The notes under the pieces: generated by a model
Database searches by the model: none
Told to the model about the DNA's origin: nothing
What the model saw: the letters and a program-made list of their open reading frames with translations, nothing else
Made by a program: the position numbers and the translations under genes
Part shown: positions 15,688 to 25,070 of the stretch, piece by piece
Numbering within the stretch: the stretch's first letter is position 1
Layout of the letters: the number at the start of each line of letters is the position of its first letter
From: Bacteroidales bacterium
GTDB lineage: Bacteria > Bacteroidota > Bacteroidia > Bacteroidales > F082
DNA: 64,000 nucleotides
Direction: 5' to 3'
Assembly (NCBI GenBank): GCA_017439405.1
Contig: JAFSJF010000143.1
Coordinates: forward strand, 1-64,000

Positions 15688-17223
15688 TTATTTCTTGATT
15701 TTCAGTTTTTGCCCTACTTTTATGCTGTTGCCCTTCATCCCATTCCATTTCTTGATGTCGTTGGGGGTGCAGCCGTATTTTCGCCCGATTGACGAAAGTG
15801 TTTCGCCCTTTTTCACGGTGTGGGTCTTCGTTGAGGCTGTAGAGGCTGGCTTTGAAGACGGGTTTTTGTTCGTCTTGCCTACCTGAGCCATCGGAGCGCC
15901 CGAGCGGTATATGGTCAGTTTTTGCCCGATGTGGATGGTGTCGCGCTTCAGGCGGTTCCAGCTCTTGATGTTCGACACGCTGACATGGTATTTCTTGGCG
16001 ATGCTGCCGAGGCTCTCGCCTTTCTTCACCGTGTGCGTAAAGCTGTCGCTCACTTCCTTGACCTGCTCGACGATTTGCTCGCGGCTCATCTCGGCCTTGG
16101 TTTGGTAGGAATAGATGCTGTCTTCGAGTTGCACGAAGCGCAGGGCGTATTTTGTGGGAAGCCGCAACGCACAAAGGTTGTCGTGCGATGCCGGAATGAT
16201 TCTTTTGGTGTATTGTGGATTGAAGAACACGATGTCTTCCATCGGAACGCCAACGCACTCGTTGATTTGGTCGAAGTCCAGATAGTCATGCACCATCACC
16301 GTGTCGGTGCCATGCAGTAGCAGCCCCGGGTTGATGGGGTAGAGGTTGTGTTCGGTGGCGAAGTTCATCACATAGCTGACGGCGATGAAGGCCGGCACAT
16401 AGCCGCGCGTCTCCTTGGGCAGGTAAGGCCAGATGGCCCAATAGTTTTTTACGCCGCCGGCGCGCAAGATGGCCTTGTTGACCGTTCCCGGGCCTGAATT
16501 GTAGGCAGCCAGCACGAGGAACCAGTCGCCATAGCGGGCATAGAGGCTTTGCAGGTATTGGCAGGCCGCCATGGTTTCCTTCATTGGGTCGTAGCGTTCA
16601 TCGACGAGCGAGGTGACACGCAGGCCGTAGTCCTTCCCCGTGGCCAACATGAACTGCCACAAACCTTTGGCGCCGGCACGCGAGCCTGCCGTGGGATTCA
16701 GCGCCGACTCCACCATGGCCAGATACTTCAGCTCCAAAGGCAGGTTATACTTGTCGAGCAGCTCCTCAAACATCGGAAAATAGACATATGACAAGCCCAA
16801 CATACGGCTTGACTGCATTCTTAGGCGGTTGGCGTACAATTCGATGAACGATTTCACATGGGTGTTGAAGGTCAGTGGGATGGTGGTCTCGCGGGCCAAG
16901 GCCTCGATGCGTTCCATGTATATCGTGTCGTCGAAGACGGGTATCTCATTCTTGTCGTAGCCATAGACGTTCATCACGGCTGAGTCGATGTCGAGGTAGT
17001 CATCCTTGAAATAGCTGACGTGGCTGATCAAGTCGAGCATTTCGAGCACCGTTGACTCTTCCACAACAGCTTTTCCCGAGTTCAGGTCCTTGATTTCCTG
17101 CTCGTCATACTCTTCCATCTCAAGGCTGTCGGGCTGGGGGGCTTCGGGTTCGAAGGATTGGGAAAACATCTGGATGCAAGGCCACAACAACATTGACAAT
17201 AATATAAGGTGTGCTTTTCTCAT
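15688..17223 (-). CDS. mltD: Membrane-bound lytic murein transglycosylase, MltD-like, with LysM domains
   Basis: This enzyme cleaves the MurNAc-GlcNAc bond in peptidoglycan and leaves 1,6-anhydro ends. The 511-residue protein has a signal peptide (cut after QMFSQS). A helical N-terminal part is followed by the SLT domain with catalytic Glu172 in VESALNPT, then AGAKGLWQFM. Two LysM modules near residues 397-441 and 468-511 each begin HTVKKGESLGSI or HTVKKGETLSSI. The order signal-SLT-LysM-LysM is that of MltD. It lies next to rodA/mrdA in the same orientation, which suits a cell-wall cluster, but 89 bases and its own -7 element (17256-17263) separate it from rodA. Confidence 0.93.
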   Translation of the reverse strand: MRKAHLILLSMLLWPCIQMFSQSFEPEAPQPDSLEMEEYDEQEIKDLNSGKAVVEESTVLEMLDLISHVSYFKDDYLDIDSAVMNVYGYDKNEIPVFDDTIYMERIEALARETTIPLTFNTHVKSFIELYANRLRMQSSRMLGLSYVYFPMFEELLDKYNLPLELKYLAMVESALNPTAGSRAGAKGLWQFMLATGKDYGLRVTSLVDERYDPMKETMAACQYLQSLYARYGDWFLVLAAYNSGPGTVNKAILRAGGVKNYWAIWPYLPKETRGYVPAFIAVSYVMNFATEHNLYPINPGLLLHGTDTVMVHDYLDFDQINECVGVPMEDIVFFNPQYTKRIIPASHDNLCALRLPTKYALRFVQLEDSIYSYQTKAEMSREQIVEQVKEVSDSFTHTVKKGESLGSIAKKYHVSVSNIKSWNRLKRDTIHIGQKLTIYRSGAPMAQVGKTNKNPSSKPASTASTKTHTVKKGETLSSIGRKYGCTPNDIKKWNGMKGNSIKVGQKLKIKK

Positions 17224-17255
17224 GGGTAAAGGTGCTGTTTTTAGTAATGAAACGG

Positions 17256-17263
17256 CAAAAGTA
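17256..17263 (-). promoter_or_regulatory. -7 element of mltD
   Basis: TACTTTTG on the minus strand, 32 bases before the ATG at 17223. Confidence 0.5.
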
Positions 17264-17312
17264 ATACAATTATTTCAAAAAAGGTCAAAAGGCCGTACAC
17301 TTTCTCCTGGAG

Positions 17313-18596
17313 TTAAAGTATGTTCAGCCTGTTGGCGTCCTGCTTGACGAAGATGGCTAACATGATGGTGAACGCCAACATGCTTGACCCGCCATAACTC
17401 AAGAATGGCAAAGGAATGCCGATGACGGGCATCAGCCCGATGGTCATGCCAATATTGATGGCAAAGTGCATGAAAACGATGCCTGCAACGCTGTAGCCAT
17501 ACACCCGGCTGAAAGTGGAGCGCTGACGTTCGGCGAGATAGACAAGACGCATCAGCAAAGCCACGTAGAGCAGCACCACTGCGGAGGTGCCCACAAAGCC
17601 CCCCTCTTCGCCTATCGTGCAGAAAATGAAGTCGGTGTGCTGCTCAGGCACGAAGTCGTACTTGGTTTGCGTGCCTTGCAGGAAGCCTTTCCCTTTCAGG
17701 CCTCCCGATCCGATGGCGATTTTCGACTGATAGACGTTGTAGCCGTCGCCCTTGGGGTCGTCCTTCAGGCCCAGGAGAATCTCTATGCGCGAGCGTTGGT
17801 GTTCTTGCAGCACTTTGCCGAAGGCGTAATCGACGGAGAAGACGAAGCCGGCCATGAACAAGAAAGCCGCGACCATAATGACGGGATGGCGCTTCTTCGT
17901 CAGCACCCACAAGGCCGAAGTCAGGGCAAACAACACGCCGAGGATGATGAACATGGCCTTTTGTCCCCAAAGCAGGGTGAGGACGAATAGCAGGATGGCA
18001 GCCACGCCGACGATCATCAAGGCGCCGGCGCCGGGCATTCCTTCGCGGAAGAGCACAATGATGAACGAGACGAACACGATGGCCGATCCCGTGTCGTTTT
18101 GCATCAGCACCAGAGCCATCGGAATCAGGATGAGGGCATAGCTTACGAGGCGGTCCTTGCGCTTCTGCAAGTCAACGTTGAGGCGGTCGAGGTAGCCGGC
18201 CAAAGCCAATGCCGTGGCCATCTTCGCGAACTCGGAGGGCTGGAACTTGATAGGGCCGAATTCAATCCACGAAGTGGCTCCTTTGGTGGCCTTGCCGTAA
18301 ACCAGCACCGCGAAGAGCGAAACCAGCACGGCGATGTAGATCCACAACGAGAAGGCGTTGAAAAACTTCGCGTCGATGAGCAGGATGACGAAGCCGATGA
18401 GCAGGGCTGCCCCAATCCAAACGAGCTGCTTGCCGTATTCTTTCGTGAAGTCGAGGATGCTGGGGTGCAACTCGTCGTATTTGGCTGAGAAGATGCTAAA
18501 CCATCCTATCAGCACCAAGGCCAAGTAAATCAGTACCGTAAGCCAGTCTATCTTGCCGATGATTTTGTTCCTGTAGTATTCGTTTTCGTTGATCAT
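17313..18596 (-). CDS. rodA: Rod shape-determining protein RodA (SEDS glycosyltransferase)
   Basis: RodA polymerises lipid II into glycan strands during side-wall elongation together with PBP2. The 427-residue protein has about 10 helices and the family signs KGATSWIEFGPIKFQPSE near residue 105, LMQNDTGSAIVF near 162 and GLMPVIGIPLPFLSYGGSS near 389. Its GTG or ATG start overlaps the mrdA stop by 4 bases, so the two are translationally coupled. mreB, mreC and mreD, which often precede this pair in Bacteroidota, are not in the 2 kb upstream, where gldH-like is divergent. Confidence 0.96.
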   Translation of the reverse strand: MINENEYYRNKIIGKIDWLTVLIYLALVLIGWFSIFSAKYDELHPSILDFTKEYGKQLVWIGAALLIGFVILLIDAKFFNAFSLWIYIAVLVSLFAVLVYGKATKGATSWIEFGPIKFQPSEFAKMATALALAGYLDRLNVDLQKRKDRLVSYALILIPMALVLMQNDTGSAIVFVSFIIVLFREGMPGAGALMIVGVAAILLFVLTLLWGQKAMFIILGVLFALTSALWVLTKKRHPVIMVAAFLFMAGFVFSVDYAFGKVLQEHQRSRIEILLGLKDDPKGDGYNVYQSKIAIGSGGLKGKGFLQGTQTKYDFVPEQHTDFIFCTIGEEGGFVGTSAVVLLYVALLMRLVYLAERQRSTFSRVYGYSVAGIVFMHFAINIGMTIGLMPVIGIPLPFLSYGGSSMLAFTIMLAIFVKQDANRLNIL

Positions 18597-20452
18597 CTCT
18601 CGTTCTTGTATGTGATTCTTCCTTCCATCATGCGCTTCTCAAGATCCTCCCGCTCGCTGTAGCCACGGATGTATTTCTCGATCATGAGGCTGGCGATGGG
18701 GGCGGCCCACGTGGCGCCGTAGCCGCCGTTCTCGATGATGACGGCGATGGCGATTTGCGGGTCGTCGTATGGGGCGAAAGCGATGAAGTTGGAGTGGTAG
18801 TTGCCGTGCGGGTTTTGCGCTGTTCCCGTCTTGCCACACTGCGCGATGTCCTTCATCTCATAGCGCCGTGCGGTTCCCGCCGGACCGCTGAAGACGGTTC
18901 GCAGGCCGGCCTTCATCACCTCGAAATGCCGCTGCTCTATGCCTGGGTTCGTCTTTGTGGTCATCACTTCCGGGATGGGGGTGCCGTCACTGAAGCCCTT
19001 GATGAGATGCGGGGGGTAATAGAAACCTTCATTGGCGATGGTGGCTGCTATGTTGGCCAACTGAAGTGGGGTCAGCAAGACTTCGCCCTGGCCAATGCCT
19101 AACGAGCGGATGGTCACGGAGTTCCATTGTCCGTTGTACATCTTGTCGTAATACTCGCGTGAGGGGATGTTGCCCGATCGCTCATAAGGGATGTCGGTGT
19201 TGAAGGTGTGCCCTAACCCCATCTTGTAGGTCATCTCTTTCCAATACTCGTATCCTTTCTTGATGTCGCCGAACTTCTTGTTGTTGATGGTGGCCTTGAA
19301 CGACTCGTAGAAATAGGGGTTGCATGAGTTCATGATGGCGTTGGCAAAGTCGGGACTGCTGCCGTGGAAGTGTGTGCACTTGATGGGAAGCGAACCGGGA
19401 CCTGCACAGTGGAAACAGGTTGCCGGCGTGATGCTCCCGCTTTGCATGGCGATGAGTCCGACGACGGTCTTGAACGTCGAGCCAGGAGGATAGGTGCCGC
19501 TGACGGCTCGGTTGATGAGCGGCTTCATCGGGTCGCTCTGCAGTTCCTTGTAGTGTGCCCCGCGTTCCCTGCCCACAAGCAGGTTGGGGTCGTAGGTCGG
19601 ACTGGAAACGAAGGCCAGTATTTGCCCCGTGGCAGGCTCCACGGCCACGATGGAGCCGATTTTGCCCACCATGAGCTGCTCGCCATAGGCCTGCAGGTCG
19701 GCATCCATGCCGAGGTAGATGTCCTTGCCAGGAATGGGGTCGCTGTCGAGGCTTCCGTTGTCGAAGCTGCCCATTTCGCGGTTGTGGACGTCAACCATCA
19801 CCACCTTCAAGCCTTTCTTGCCGCGCAGTTCCTTCTCGTAGGAACGCTCTATCCCCGACTTGCCGACATAGTCACCCTGCCGGTAGTAACCTTCACCCTG
19901 CTTGTCGCGGTCCAGCTCGTCTTGGCTTATCTCGCCGATGTCGCCCAAAGTGTGGGCCGCTATGGCGTTGGGATAGTGGCGCACCGTGCGCGTCTGGAAG
20001 AAGAAGCCGGGAAAACGGTAAAGCACTTCCGCAATGTGGGCATAGTCTTCCTTCGACACTTGTGTCATAAAAGGCGAAGGCTTCAGGTAAGACTCTTTTT
20101 TCGCCTTGTTCATCCGCTCGACGAACGACTCCCTGTCGATGTCGAGCAGCTGGCAGAACCCTGTCGTGTCGAATGGGCTAAGATTGTCTTTCCGGATGGT
20201 TTGGCGAGGGATCACCATCAGGTCGTAAACGGCCTCGTTGAAGACCAGCAGCTTGCCGTTGCGGTCATACACCTTGCCACGGGCGGGATATTGCGTGACG
20301 AATCGCAAGGCGTTGTTGTCGGCCAATTGTTTGTAGCGCTTGTCCACGACTTGTAGCGAAAACAGTCTGACGACATACGCCAAACCCACGGCGATGAAAA
20401 TGCCGTAAACTAGCAACCTTCTTGCTTTCAGATTGTTATTCCTCGTTTTCAT
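18593..20452 (-). CDS. mrdA: Penicillin-binding protein 2
   Basis: PBP2 is the class B transpeptidase of the elongasome and cross-links the strands made by RodA. The 619-residue protein has one N-terminal membrane helix (LLVYGIFIAVGLAYVVRLF), a dimerisation/pedestal region and the transpeptidase domain. Active-site Ser325 is in PPGSTFK, the SxN motif in NSCNPYF near residue 374 and the KTG motif at Lys541 in CGKTGTAQNP. The stop overlaps the rodA start by 4 bases. The start at 20452 gives a normal length and short cytoplasmic tail. Confidence 0.96.
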   Translation of the reverse strand: MKTRNNNLKARRLLVYGIFIAVGLAYVVRLFSLQVVDKRYKQLADNNALRFVTQYPARGKVYDRNGKLLVFNEAVYDLMVIPRQTIRKDNLSPFDTTGFCQLLDIDRESFVERMNKAKKESYLKPSPFMTQVSKEDYAHIAEVLYRFPGFFFQTRTVRHYPNAIAAHTLGDIGEISQDELDRDKQGEGYYRQGDYVGKSGIERSYEKELRGKKGLKVVMVDVHNREMGSFDNGSLDSDPIPGKDIYLGMDADLQAYGEQLMVGKIGSIVAVEPATGQILAFVSSPTYDPNLLVGRERGAHYKELQSDPMKPLINRAVSGTYPPGSTFKTVVGLIAMQSGSITPATCFHCAGPGSLPIKCTHFHGSSPDFANAIMNSCNPYFYESFKATINNKKFGDIKKGYEYWKEMTYKMGLGHTFNTDIPYERSGNIPSREYYDKMYNGQWNSVTIRSLGIGQGEVLLTPLQLANIAATIANEGFYYPPHLIKGFSDGTPIPEVMTTKTNPGIEQRHFEVMKAGLRTVFSGPAGTARRYEMKDIAQCGKTGTAQNPHGNYHSNFIAFAPYDDPQIAIAVIIENGGYGATWAAPIASLMIEKYIRGYSEREDLEKRMMEGRITYKNER

Positions 20453-20607
20453 GGTGTGTCAACCGTTACTTGTGTTTGCCTACAAACAGAGTACAAAAAT
20501 AGTGTTTTTTCCTTTTCGCATTCCACACCGAAAAAAAGAAACGCTCCTTTTTTTGCTTTTTGTTGGCAAAAAGTTTCTTAAACCGCCGTCGGTATATTAT
20601 TTTTCCT

Positions 20608-20615
20608 TATTTTTG
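20608..20615 (+). promoter_or_regulatory. -7 element of the gldH-like/wza operon
   Basis: TATTTTTG, 22 bases before the ATG at 20638; the first promoter of the plus-strand export operon. Confidence 0.55.
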
Positions 20616-20637
20616 CGCAATTTTATATGCATTGAGT

Positions 20638-21108
20638 ATGAAGAAGACGTTGCCGATATTGATGGTGCTCGCCATGTTTGTCCTGCCTGCCTGTAGCGAA
20701 AAGACAGACGACGGGATAGTCTTGCACCGCAGTTTCCATAACGACACTTGGGAGCGCTTCGATTATGTTTTTGACAGCGTTGAGCTGAAGTCCGAGAAGA
20801 CATACGACCTCAGCATGAGAATCGGTTTCACTGACGCTTATGCCTATGACGACTTCTCGATGGTCTTCACCGTTTTCGATGCTTCGGGCAACCCTTACCG
20901 CGCCCGAGGCTACAAGTTCAAGCTGAAGGACAGCGAAGGAAACTGGAACGCGCAGCCAACCGATGGGTGCTACACTTTCGTGCTGCCCATCAACAAGGAG
21001 TTGCGCATCGCCGAACCAGGCACCTATCGTTTCCAAGTCGAATACAGGATGCCCAAAACGCCTATCACCGGAGTCAGGGAACTGACCTTGTTTGATGAGA
21101 ATGATTAA
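20638..21108 (+). CDS. GldH-like gliding-motility lipoprotein
   Basis: This is a 156-residue lipoprotein (lipobox FVLPAC, Cys near residue 19). The order HRSFHNDTWERFDYV, KTYDLSMRIGFTDAYAYDDF, SEGNWN and C-terminal YRMPKTPITGVREL follows the GldH pattern (a W near residue 35, a Y-D-L strand, a Y-P-Y/Y-A-Y-like turn, a final PI.GV). GldH is an outer-membrane-linked lipoprotein needed for gliding in Flavobacteria, and many non-gliding Bacteroidota also keep it. The start at 20638 is preferred because the frame upstream to 20560 lacks a signal peptide. The next gene, wza-like, starts 10 bases downstream. Confidence 0.7.
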   Translation: MKKTLPILMVLAMFVLPACSEKTDDGIVLHRSFHNDTWERFDYVFDSVELKSEKTYDLSMRIGFTDAYAYDDFSMVFTVFDASGNPYRARGYKFKLKDSEGNWNAQPTDGCYTFVLPINKELRIAEPGTYRFQVEYRMPKTPITGVRELTLFDEND

Positions 21109-21118
21109 ATTATACGAT

Positions 21119-21925
21119 ATGAAAAAACTACTCAAAACCAACAAATTCAGCAAATCGGGGATTGCATTCATTGCTTTCGCCATCCTTTTGGCCTCATGCG
21201 TGCCGCAAAAGAAGATGCTCTATCTGAAAGACGCGGAAATGGCCGCTGCCAACCTTTCCAAGGAATACGTCAACGAGCGTACTGTAAACTACAAGATTCA
21301 GCCTGGCGACAACCTTTACATTCGTGCCCTCAATGTCATCGACGACCGTGTCGCCGCGGCAATCAATGGAGAAGTCACCAATCGTTCCACTTACATGTCA
21401 AGCGACGCCAGCATCTACCTCCAGTCCTACAACGTGGACGAGCAAGGCTGCATCGAACTGCCACTGGTGGGCAAGGTGGAGGTCAAGAACCTGACTGTTG
21501 ACGAAGCCAAAAGCAAGCTCCAATCCTTATTTGACAAGTATCTCAACCAAACCACGCTCATTGTCAAGTTGTCCAATTTCAACATCACCATGCTCGGTGA
21601 AGTTACCAGACCTGGAATGTACAAGGTTTACCAATCGCAAATCAATTTGTTTGAGGCCGTCTCGTTGGCAGGCAACATGACCAGTTTCGCCAAGAGGGAC
21701 GAGGTGAAAATCATCCGCCAGACCGACAACGGATCGGAAATCATCACTGTTGACATGGGACAGGCCGACATTCTCTCTTCGGACTACTACTATCTGAAAC
21801 CTAACGACATCGTTTATGTCGAACCGATGGCCGCCAAGCAATGGGGCTTCACTTCGTTCCCCTATTCGACCGTCATCGCCATCGTCACGCTGGCCGCAAC
21901 ATTATTCAATATCTTCAGAAAATAA
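21119..21925 (+). CDS. Polysaccharide export outer membrane lipoprotein (Wza-like)
   Basis: This protein would form the outer-membrane/periplasmic channel for a capsule or exopolysaccharide. The 268-residue lipoprotein has lipobox ILLASC (Cys near residue 28), a Poly_export domain with VNYKIQPGDNLYIRALNV near residue 57 and an SLBB domain with MLGEVTRPGMYKV near 158. It ends in a hydrophobic segment (PYSTVIAIVTLAATLFNIF) that is common in Bacteroidota Wza homologs and may span the outer membrane. The ATG at 21119 lies 8 bases past the preceding stop. wzc follows after 24 bases. Confidence 0.93.
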   Translation: MKKLLKTNKFSKSGIAFIAFAILLASCVPQKKMLYLKDAEMAAANLSKEYVNERTVNYKIQPGDNLYIRALNVIDDRVAAAINGEVTNRSTYMSSDASIYLQSYNVDEQGCIELPLVGKVEVKNLTVDEAKSKLQSLFDKYLNQTTLIVKLSNFNITMLGEVTRPGMYKVYQSQINLFEAVSLAGNMTSFAKRDEVKIIRQTDNGSEIITVDMGQADILSSDYYYLKPNDIVYVEPMAAKQWGFTSFPYSTVIAIVTLAATLFNIFRK

Positions 21926-21949
21926 TTAAACAAAAAACCTTATACTCCC

Positions 21950-24499
21950 ATGTCAAACGAGAACACATACAACAATCCGCAGCAGAGCAACGAAGAACAA
22001 GGTGTTGATATCAAGAATTTGATTTTCAATTTTTTAGGACATTGGTATCTGTTCCTCATCGGGGCAGTGGTAGCCTTGGCCATTGGTTTCATCATCACAA
22101 GATACACCACGAAAATCTACCAAACCACCGGAACTGTCGTCATCAAGGAAGGCAGGCAGGGCATCGACCCCACAGCCATCATGACCAACATCGCCTACGG
22201 CAACCAGCAGAACCTCGAAAACGAAATCGCAGTCATCAAGTCCTATTCGCTTACCGATCGTGTCGTAAAGAAAATGGGCATCGAGGTGAGCTATTGGGAA
22301 AAAGGGCGCTTCGTTGCCAGCGAGCTTTACAAAGATACGCCATTCTTGGTAGAGTTCGACCGAAGCCAGCCGCAAGCCGTCGGCCTTGTCTATAATATAG
22401 AATTCACCGACGACGAGCATTTCACACTGAGCGCAAAAACAGATAAAGGCACCATCGTTTCGTTTTACGACTTTATCCTTGAACAGAGGCTAAGCGACAC
22501 CATGTGCGAAATCAACTATTCGCAACAATTCAGGCAAGGCGAATGGTTTGAGACCGGATTCAACCACTTGCGCATCGTCCTCAAAGACAAATACGAAGCC
22601 GGACAACTAGCTGGCAGAAACCTCAGCTTCTACCTCAACAGCTACCCGAGCCTCGTCAAGCAAATGAAAACCTTCAGTGCAAGCCCCACCAACAAGCAGT
22701 CGTCGGTGGTGCTCATAAGCATGTCGGGAGCCAACAGGAAGAAAATCGTCGATTTCACCAATACCCTGTTGAACGAATACGTGATGAAAGGCTTGGAGAA
22801 GAAGAACATCGTCTCGGAAAACACCATCGAATTCATTGACCAGCAGCTCGGTGACATTGAAGAATCGCTGAGTACAGCCGAACAGGAACTGAAAGACTTC
22901 CGTACAAGGAATGACCTGATGAACCTTGATGCGCAGGCCAATCAAGTGTATGGGGTTTTGCAGAACTTGGACGGGGAACGCGCCGAAATGCGAGTCAACG
23001 TAAAGATTTACAAACGTCTGCAAGAATACATCCAATCTAATATCGATGACCCGGAAAACCTCGCTGCACCCAGCACCATGGGTATCAATGACGTGCTGTT
23101 GAACCGCTTGGTCTCCGAGTTGGTCACTCTCTCGCAAACCAAAGCCACCCAGCTGCTTATCCTTACCGATGAACACCCGCAAATCATCAAATTGGACGAG
23201 CAGATCGTCACCATCAAGAAGAACCTTCTTGAAAACGTGAACAATATTGTGTCAAATGCCGAGATGGGCCTCAAGGAAATCGAAAACCGCATCGCCCAAA
23301 CCGAGGCACGATCCCAGACACTGCCCGAAAAGCAACGCGAATTGCTCAAATACCAGCGCAACTTCAACCTGAACGACGACACCTATAAATATTTGATGCA
23401 GCGCCGTGCCGAAGCCCAAATCCTGAAGGCTTCAAACACGCCCGACAACGAGATTCTCGACATCGCCCGGCTGGATACCACCCTGTTGGTGAAGCCCCGC
23501 GCCAAAATGAATTATCTCATCGCACTGATTATCGGCCTGCTGATTCCGGCGCTTTATCTCTTCCTGAAGGACTTCTTCAACGTGACCATCAACGAACGCA
23601 AGGATCTTGAAAAGCTGACCCGCTTCCCCATCATCGGTCAGGTGGCGCAGGTGGAGGACAAAAACCCGCTCGTCGTCATCAACTCGCCGAAAGCGCCCAT
23701 CGCCGAAGCCTTCCGCTCGATTCGCACCAACATCGAGTTCATCACGCAAGGCAAGTCGAAGAGCATCATCCTCGTCACGGGCGACGTGCAAGGCATCGGC
23801 AAGACCTTCAACAGTATCAACATGGCATCCATCTATGCCCTCTACGGCAAAAAGACCGTGCTGTTGGGCTTCGACATGAGAAAGCCCAAACTGTATCAGG
23901 AGTTCAATCTGACGAACAACATCGGTTTGAGTTCCTACTTGTCGAACAAGGAGCCGCTTGAGAACATCATCCAGCCGTCAATCAAGATCCCGAACTTGGA
24001 CGTCATCACCAGCGGCCCCATCCCGCCCAACCCAGCCGAGCTGATTGCCTCCGAAAAGTGTAACGAGCTTTTCGCCGAGCTGAAGGAAAGGTACGACTAC
24101 ATTGTCATCGACACGCCGCCTTTGGGTCTCGTCACCGACGCCTACCTGTTGATGCGATTCAGCGACGTCAACCTGTTCATCGTGCGCCAGGGCCAAACCA
24201 ACAAGAACATCTTCGGCAGCATCATCAAAGACATTGAAGACCGAGGTCTCGAAGCCTCTATCGTCATCAACGGCATCGAGTCGGGCAAGGGCTACGGCTA
24301 TCGCTACGGCAGATATCGTTATGGTTACGGCTACGGCTATGCCTATGGTTACGGCTATGGCAAATATGGTTATGGTACAGGCTATTACGGTGAAGGCGAG
24401 GAAAAAGAGGAGAAAGGTGTCAAGGGCCTTATCCAGCGCGTTTTCAACGGAAAGAAGAGCCATCACCACCATCACCACCATAGCAACAGCAAGAAATGA
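21950..24499 (+). CDS. Polysaccharide co-polymerase/tyrosine autokinase (Wzc-like) with Tyr-rich and His tail
   Basis: Wzc-type proteins control chain length and cycles of export through tyrosine phosphorylation. The 849-residue protein has a Wzz N-terminal domain with a membrane helix near 27-50, a long coiled-coil periplasmic part (about 280-480), a second helix near 517-540 and a cytoplasmic BY-kinase domain. The kinase has Walker A with Lys618 in GDVQGIGKT, Walker A' FDMRKP near 642 and Walker B VIDTPP near 721. The tail (about 781-814) has 15 Tyr in 33 residues, mostly in GY/RY pairs, followed by an acidic stretch and seven consecutive His near the stop. The next gene's ATG overlaps the stop (ATGA). 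Confidence 0.94.
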   Translation: MSNENTYNNPQQSNEEQGVDIKNLIFNFLGHWYLFLIGAVVALAIGFIITRYTTKIYQTTGTVVIKEGRQGIDPTAIMTNIAYGNQQNLENEIAVIKSYSLTDRVVKKMGIEVSYWEKGRFVASELYKDTPFLVEFDRSQPQAVGLVYNIEFTDDEHFTLSAKTDKGTIVSFYDFILEQRLSDTMCEINYSQQFRQGEWFETGFNHLRIVLKDKYEAGQLAGRNLSFYLNSYPSLVKQMKTFSASPTNKQSSVVLISMSGANRKKIVDFTNTLLNEYVMKGLEKKNIVSENTIEFIDQQLGDIEESLSTAEQELKDFRTRNDLMNLDAQANQVYGVLQNLDGERAEMRVNVKIYKRLQEYIQSNIDDPENLAAPSTMGINDVLLNRLVSELVTLSQTKATQLLILTDEHPQIIKLDEQIVTIKKNLLENVNNIVSNAEMGLKEIENRIAQTEARSQTLPEKQRELLKYQRNFNLNDDTYKYLMQRRAEAQILKASNTPDNEILDIARLDTTLLVKPRAKMNYLIALIIGLLIPALYLFLKDFFNVTINERKDLEKLTRFPIIGQVAQVEDKNPLVVINSPKAPIAEAFRSIRTNIEFITQGKSKSIILVTGDVQGIGKTFNSINMASIYALYGKKTVLLGFDMRKPKLYQEFNLTNNIGLSSYLSNKEPLENIIQPSIKIPNLDVITSGPIPPNPAELIASEKCNELFAELKERYDYIVIDTPPLGLVTDAYLLMRFSDVNLFIVRQGQTNKNIFGSIIKDIEDRGLEASIVINGIESGKGYGYRYGRYRYGYGYGYAYGYGYGKYGYGTGYYGEGEEKEEKGVKGLIQRVFNGKKSHHHHHHHSNSKK

Positions 24500-25017
24500 A
24501 CCCTGCCAAGCATTGGTACGCCCTCTACGTGAAGTCGAGGTCGGAAAAGAAAGTGCTGATGCAGCTTGAAGACCAAGGCATTGAAGCGTTTCTTCCTCTG
24601 GTGACTCGGATCAAGCAGTGGAGCGACAGGAAGAAGAAGGTTGAGGAGCCGCTGTTCAAGTCGTATGTATTCGTACATTCCAACGAAAAAGAGCACTATC
24701 CTATCCTGAGCGTTCACGGCGTGGTGCGTTTCGTCACCTTCGAGCGCAAGGCCGTCGTCGTCCCCGACAACCAGATCATCGCCATCAAGCGCTACATCGA
24801 CGATTTTCGTGAAGAGGAGAACAGCTTGAAGAACGCCGACCTGAAAGAAGGCCAGATGGTAAGGATTGTCGCGGGACCGCTGATGGGACTCACGGGCCGA
24901 CTGAAGTCGGTGAACAACAAGAAGTATCTGATTGTCTATATTGAGACTGTCGGGCAGTACATCTCCGTCAACATCCCGAGGACCAAAGTCGAGCCGATTG
25001 TGGAAAATGAAAAATAA
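24496..25017 (+). CDS. UpxY-type transcription antiterminator (NusG paralog)
   Basis: UpxY proteins are NusG paralogs that let RNA polymerase read through the leader of their own capsule operon. The 173-residue protein has an NGN domain (HWYALYVKSRSEKKVL near residue 6, EEPLFKSYVFVH near 49) and a KOW domain (GQMVRIVAGPLMGLTGR near 118). Normally the upxY gene is the first gene of a capsule locus; here it is the last of Wza-Wzc-UpxY, overlapping wzc by 4 bases, and no glycosyltransferase or flippase genes follow. What it regulates is therefore unclear. Confidence 0.9.
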   Translation: MNPAKHWYALYVKSRSEKKVLMQLEDQGIEAFLPLVTRIKQWSDRKKKVEEPLFKSYVFVHSNEKEHYPILSVHGVVRFVTFERKAVVVPDNQIIAIKRYIDDFREEENSLKNADLKEGQMVRIVAGPLMGLTGRLKSVNNKKYLIVYIETVGQYISVNIPRTKVEPIVENEK

Positions 25018-25042
25018 GCGCTTACATTTCAGCGAATAGTAG

Positions 25043-25050
25043 TATTTTTG
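25043..25050 (+). promoter_or_regulatory. -7 element of the coiled-coil gene
   Basis: TATTTTTG, 20 bases before the ATG at 25071, suggests that the gene after upxY can be transcribed on its own. Confidence 0.5.
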
Positions 25051-25070
25051 CAAACAAAACGATCAAGAAT

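Noticed and set aside
19364..20356. 330-codon plus-strand frame over mrdA
   Set aside because: Antisense shadow of PBP2, whose active-site motifs are complete.
24440..24499. His run at the Wzc end as a cloning tag
   Set aside because: Seven His, mixed CAT/CAC codons, inside a continuous chromosomal gene with an overlapping downstream start; it is natural sequence.
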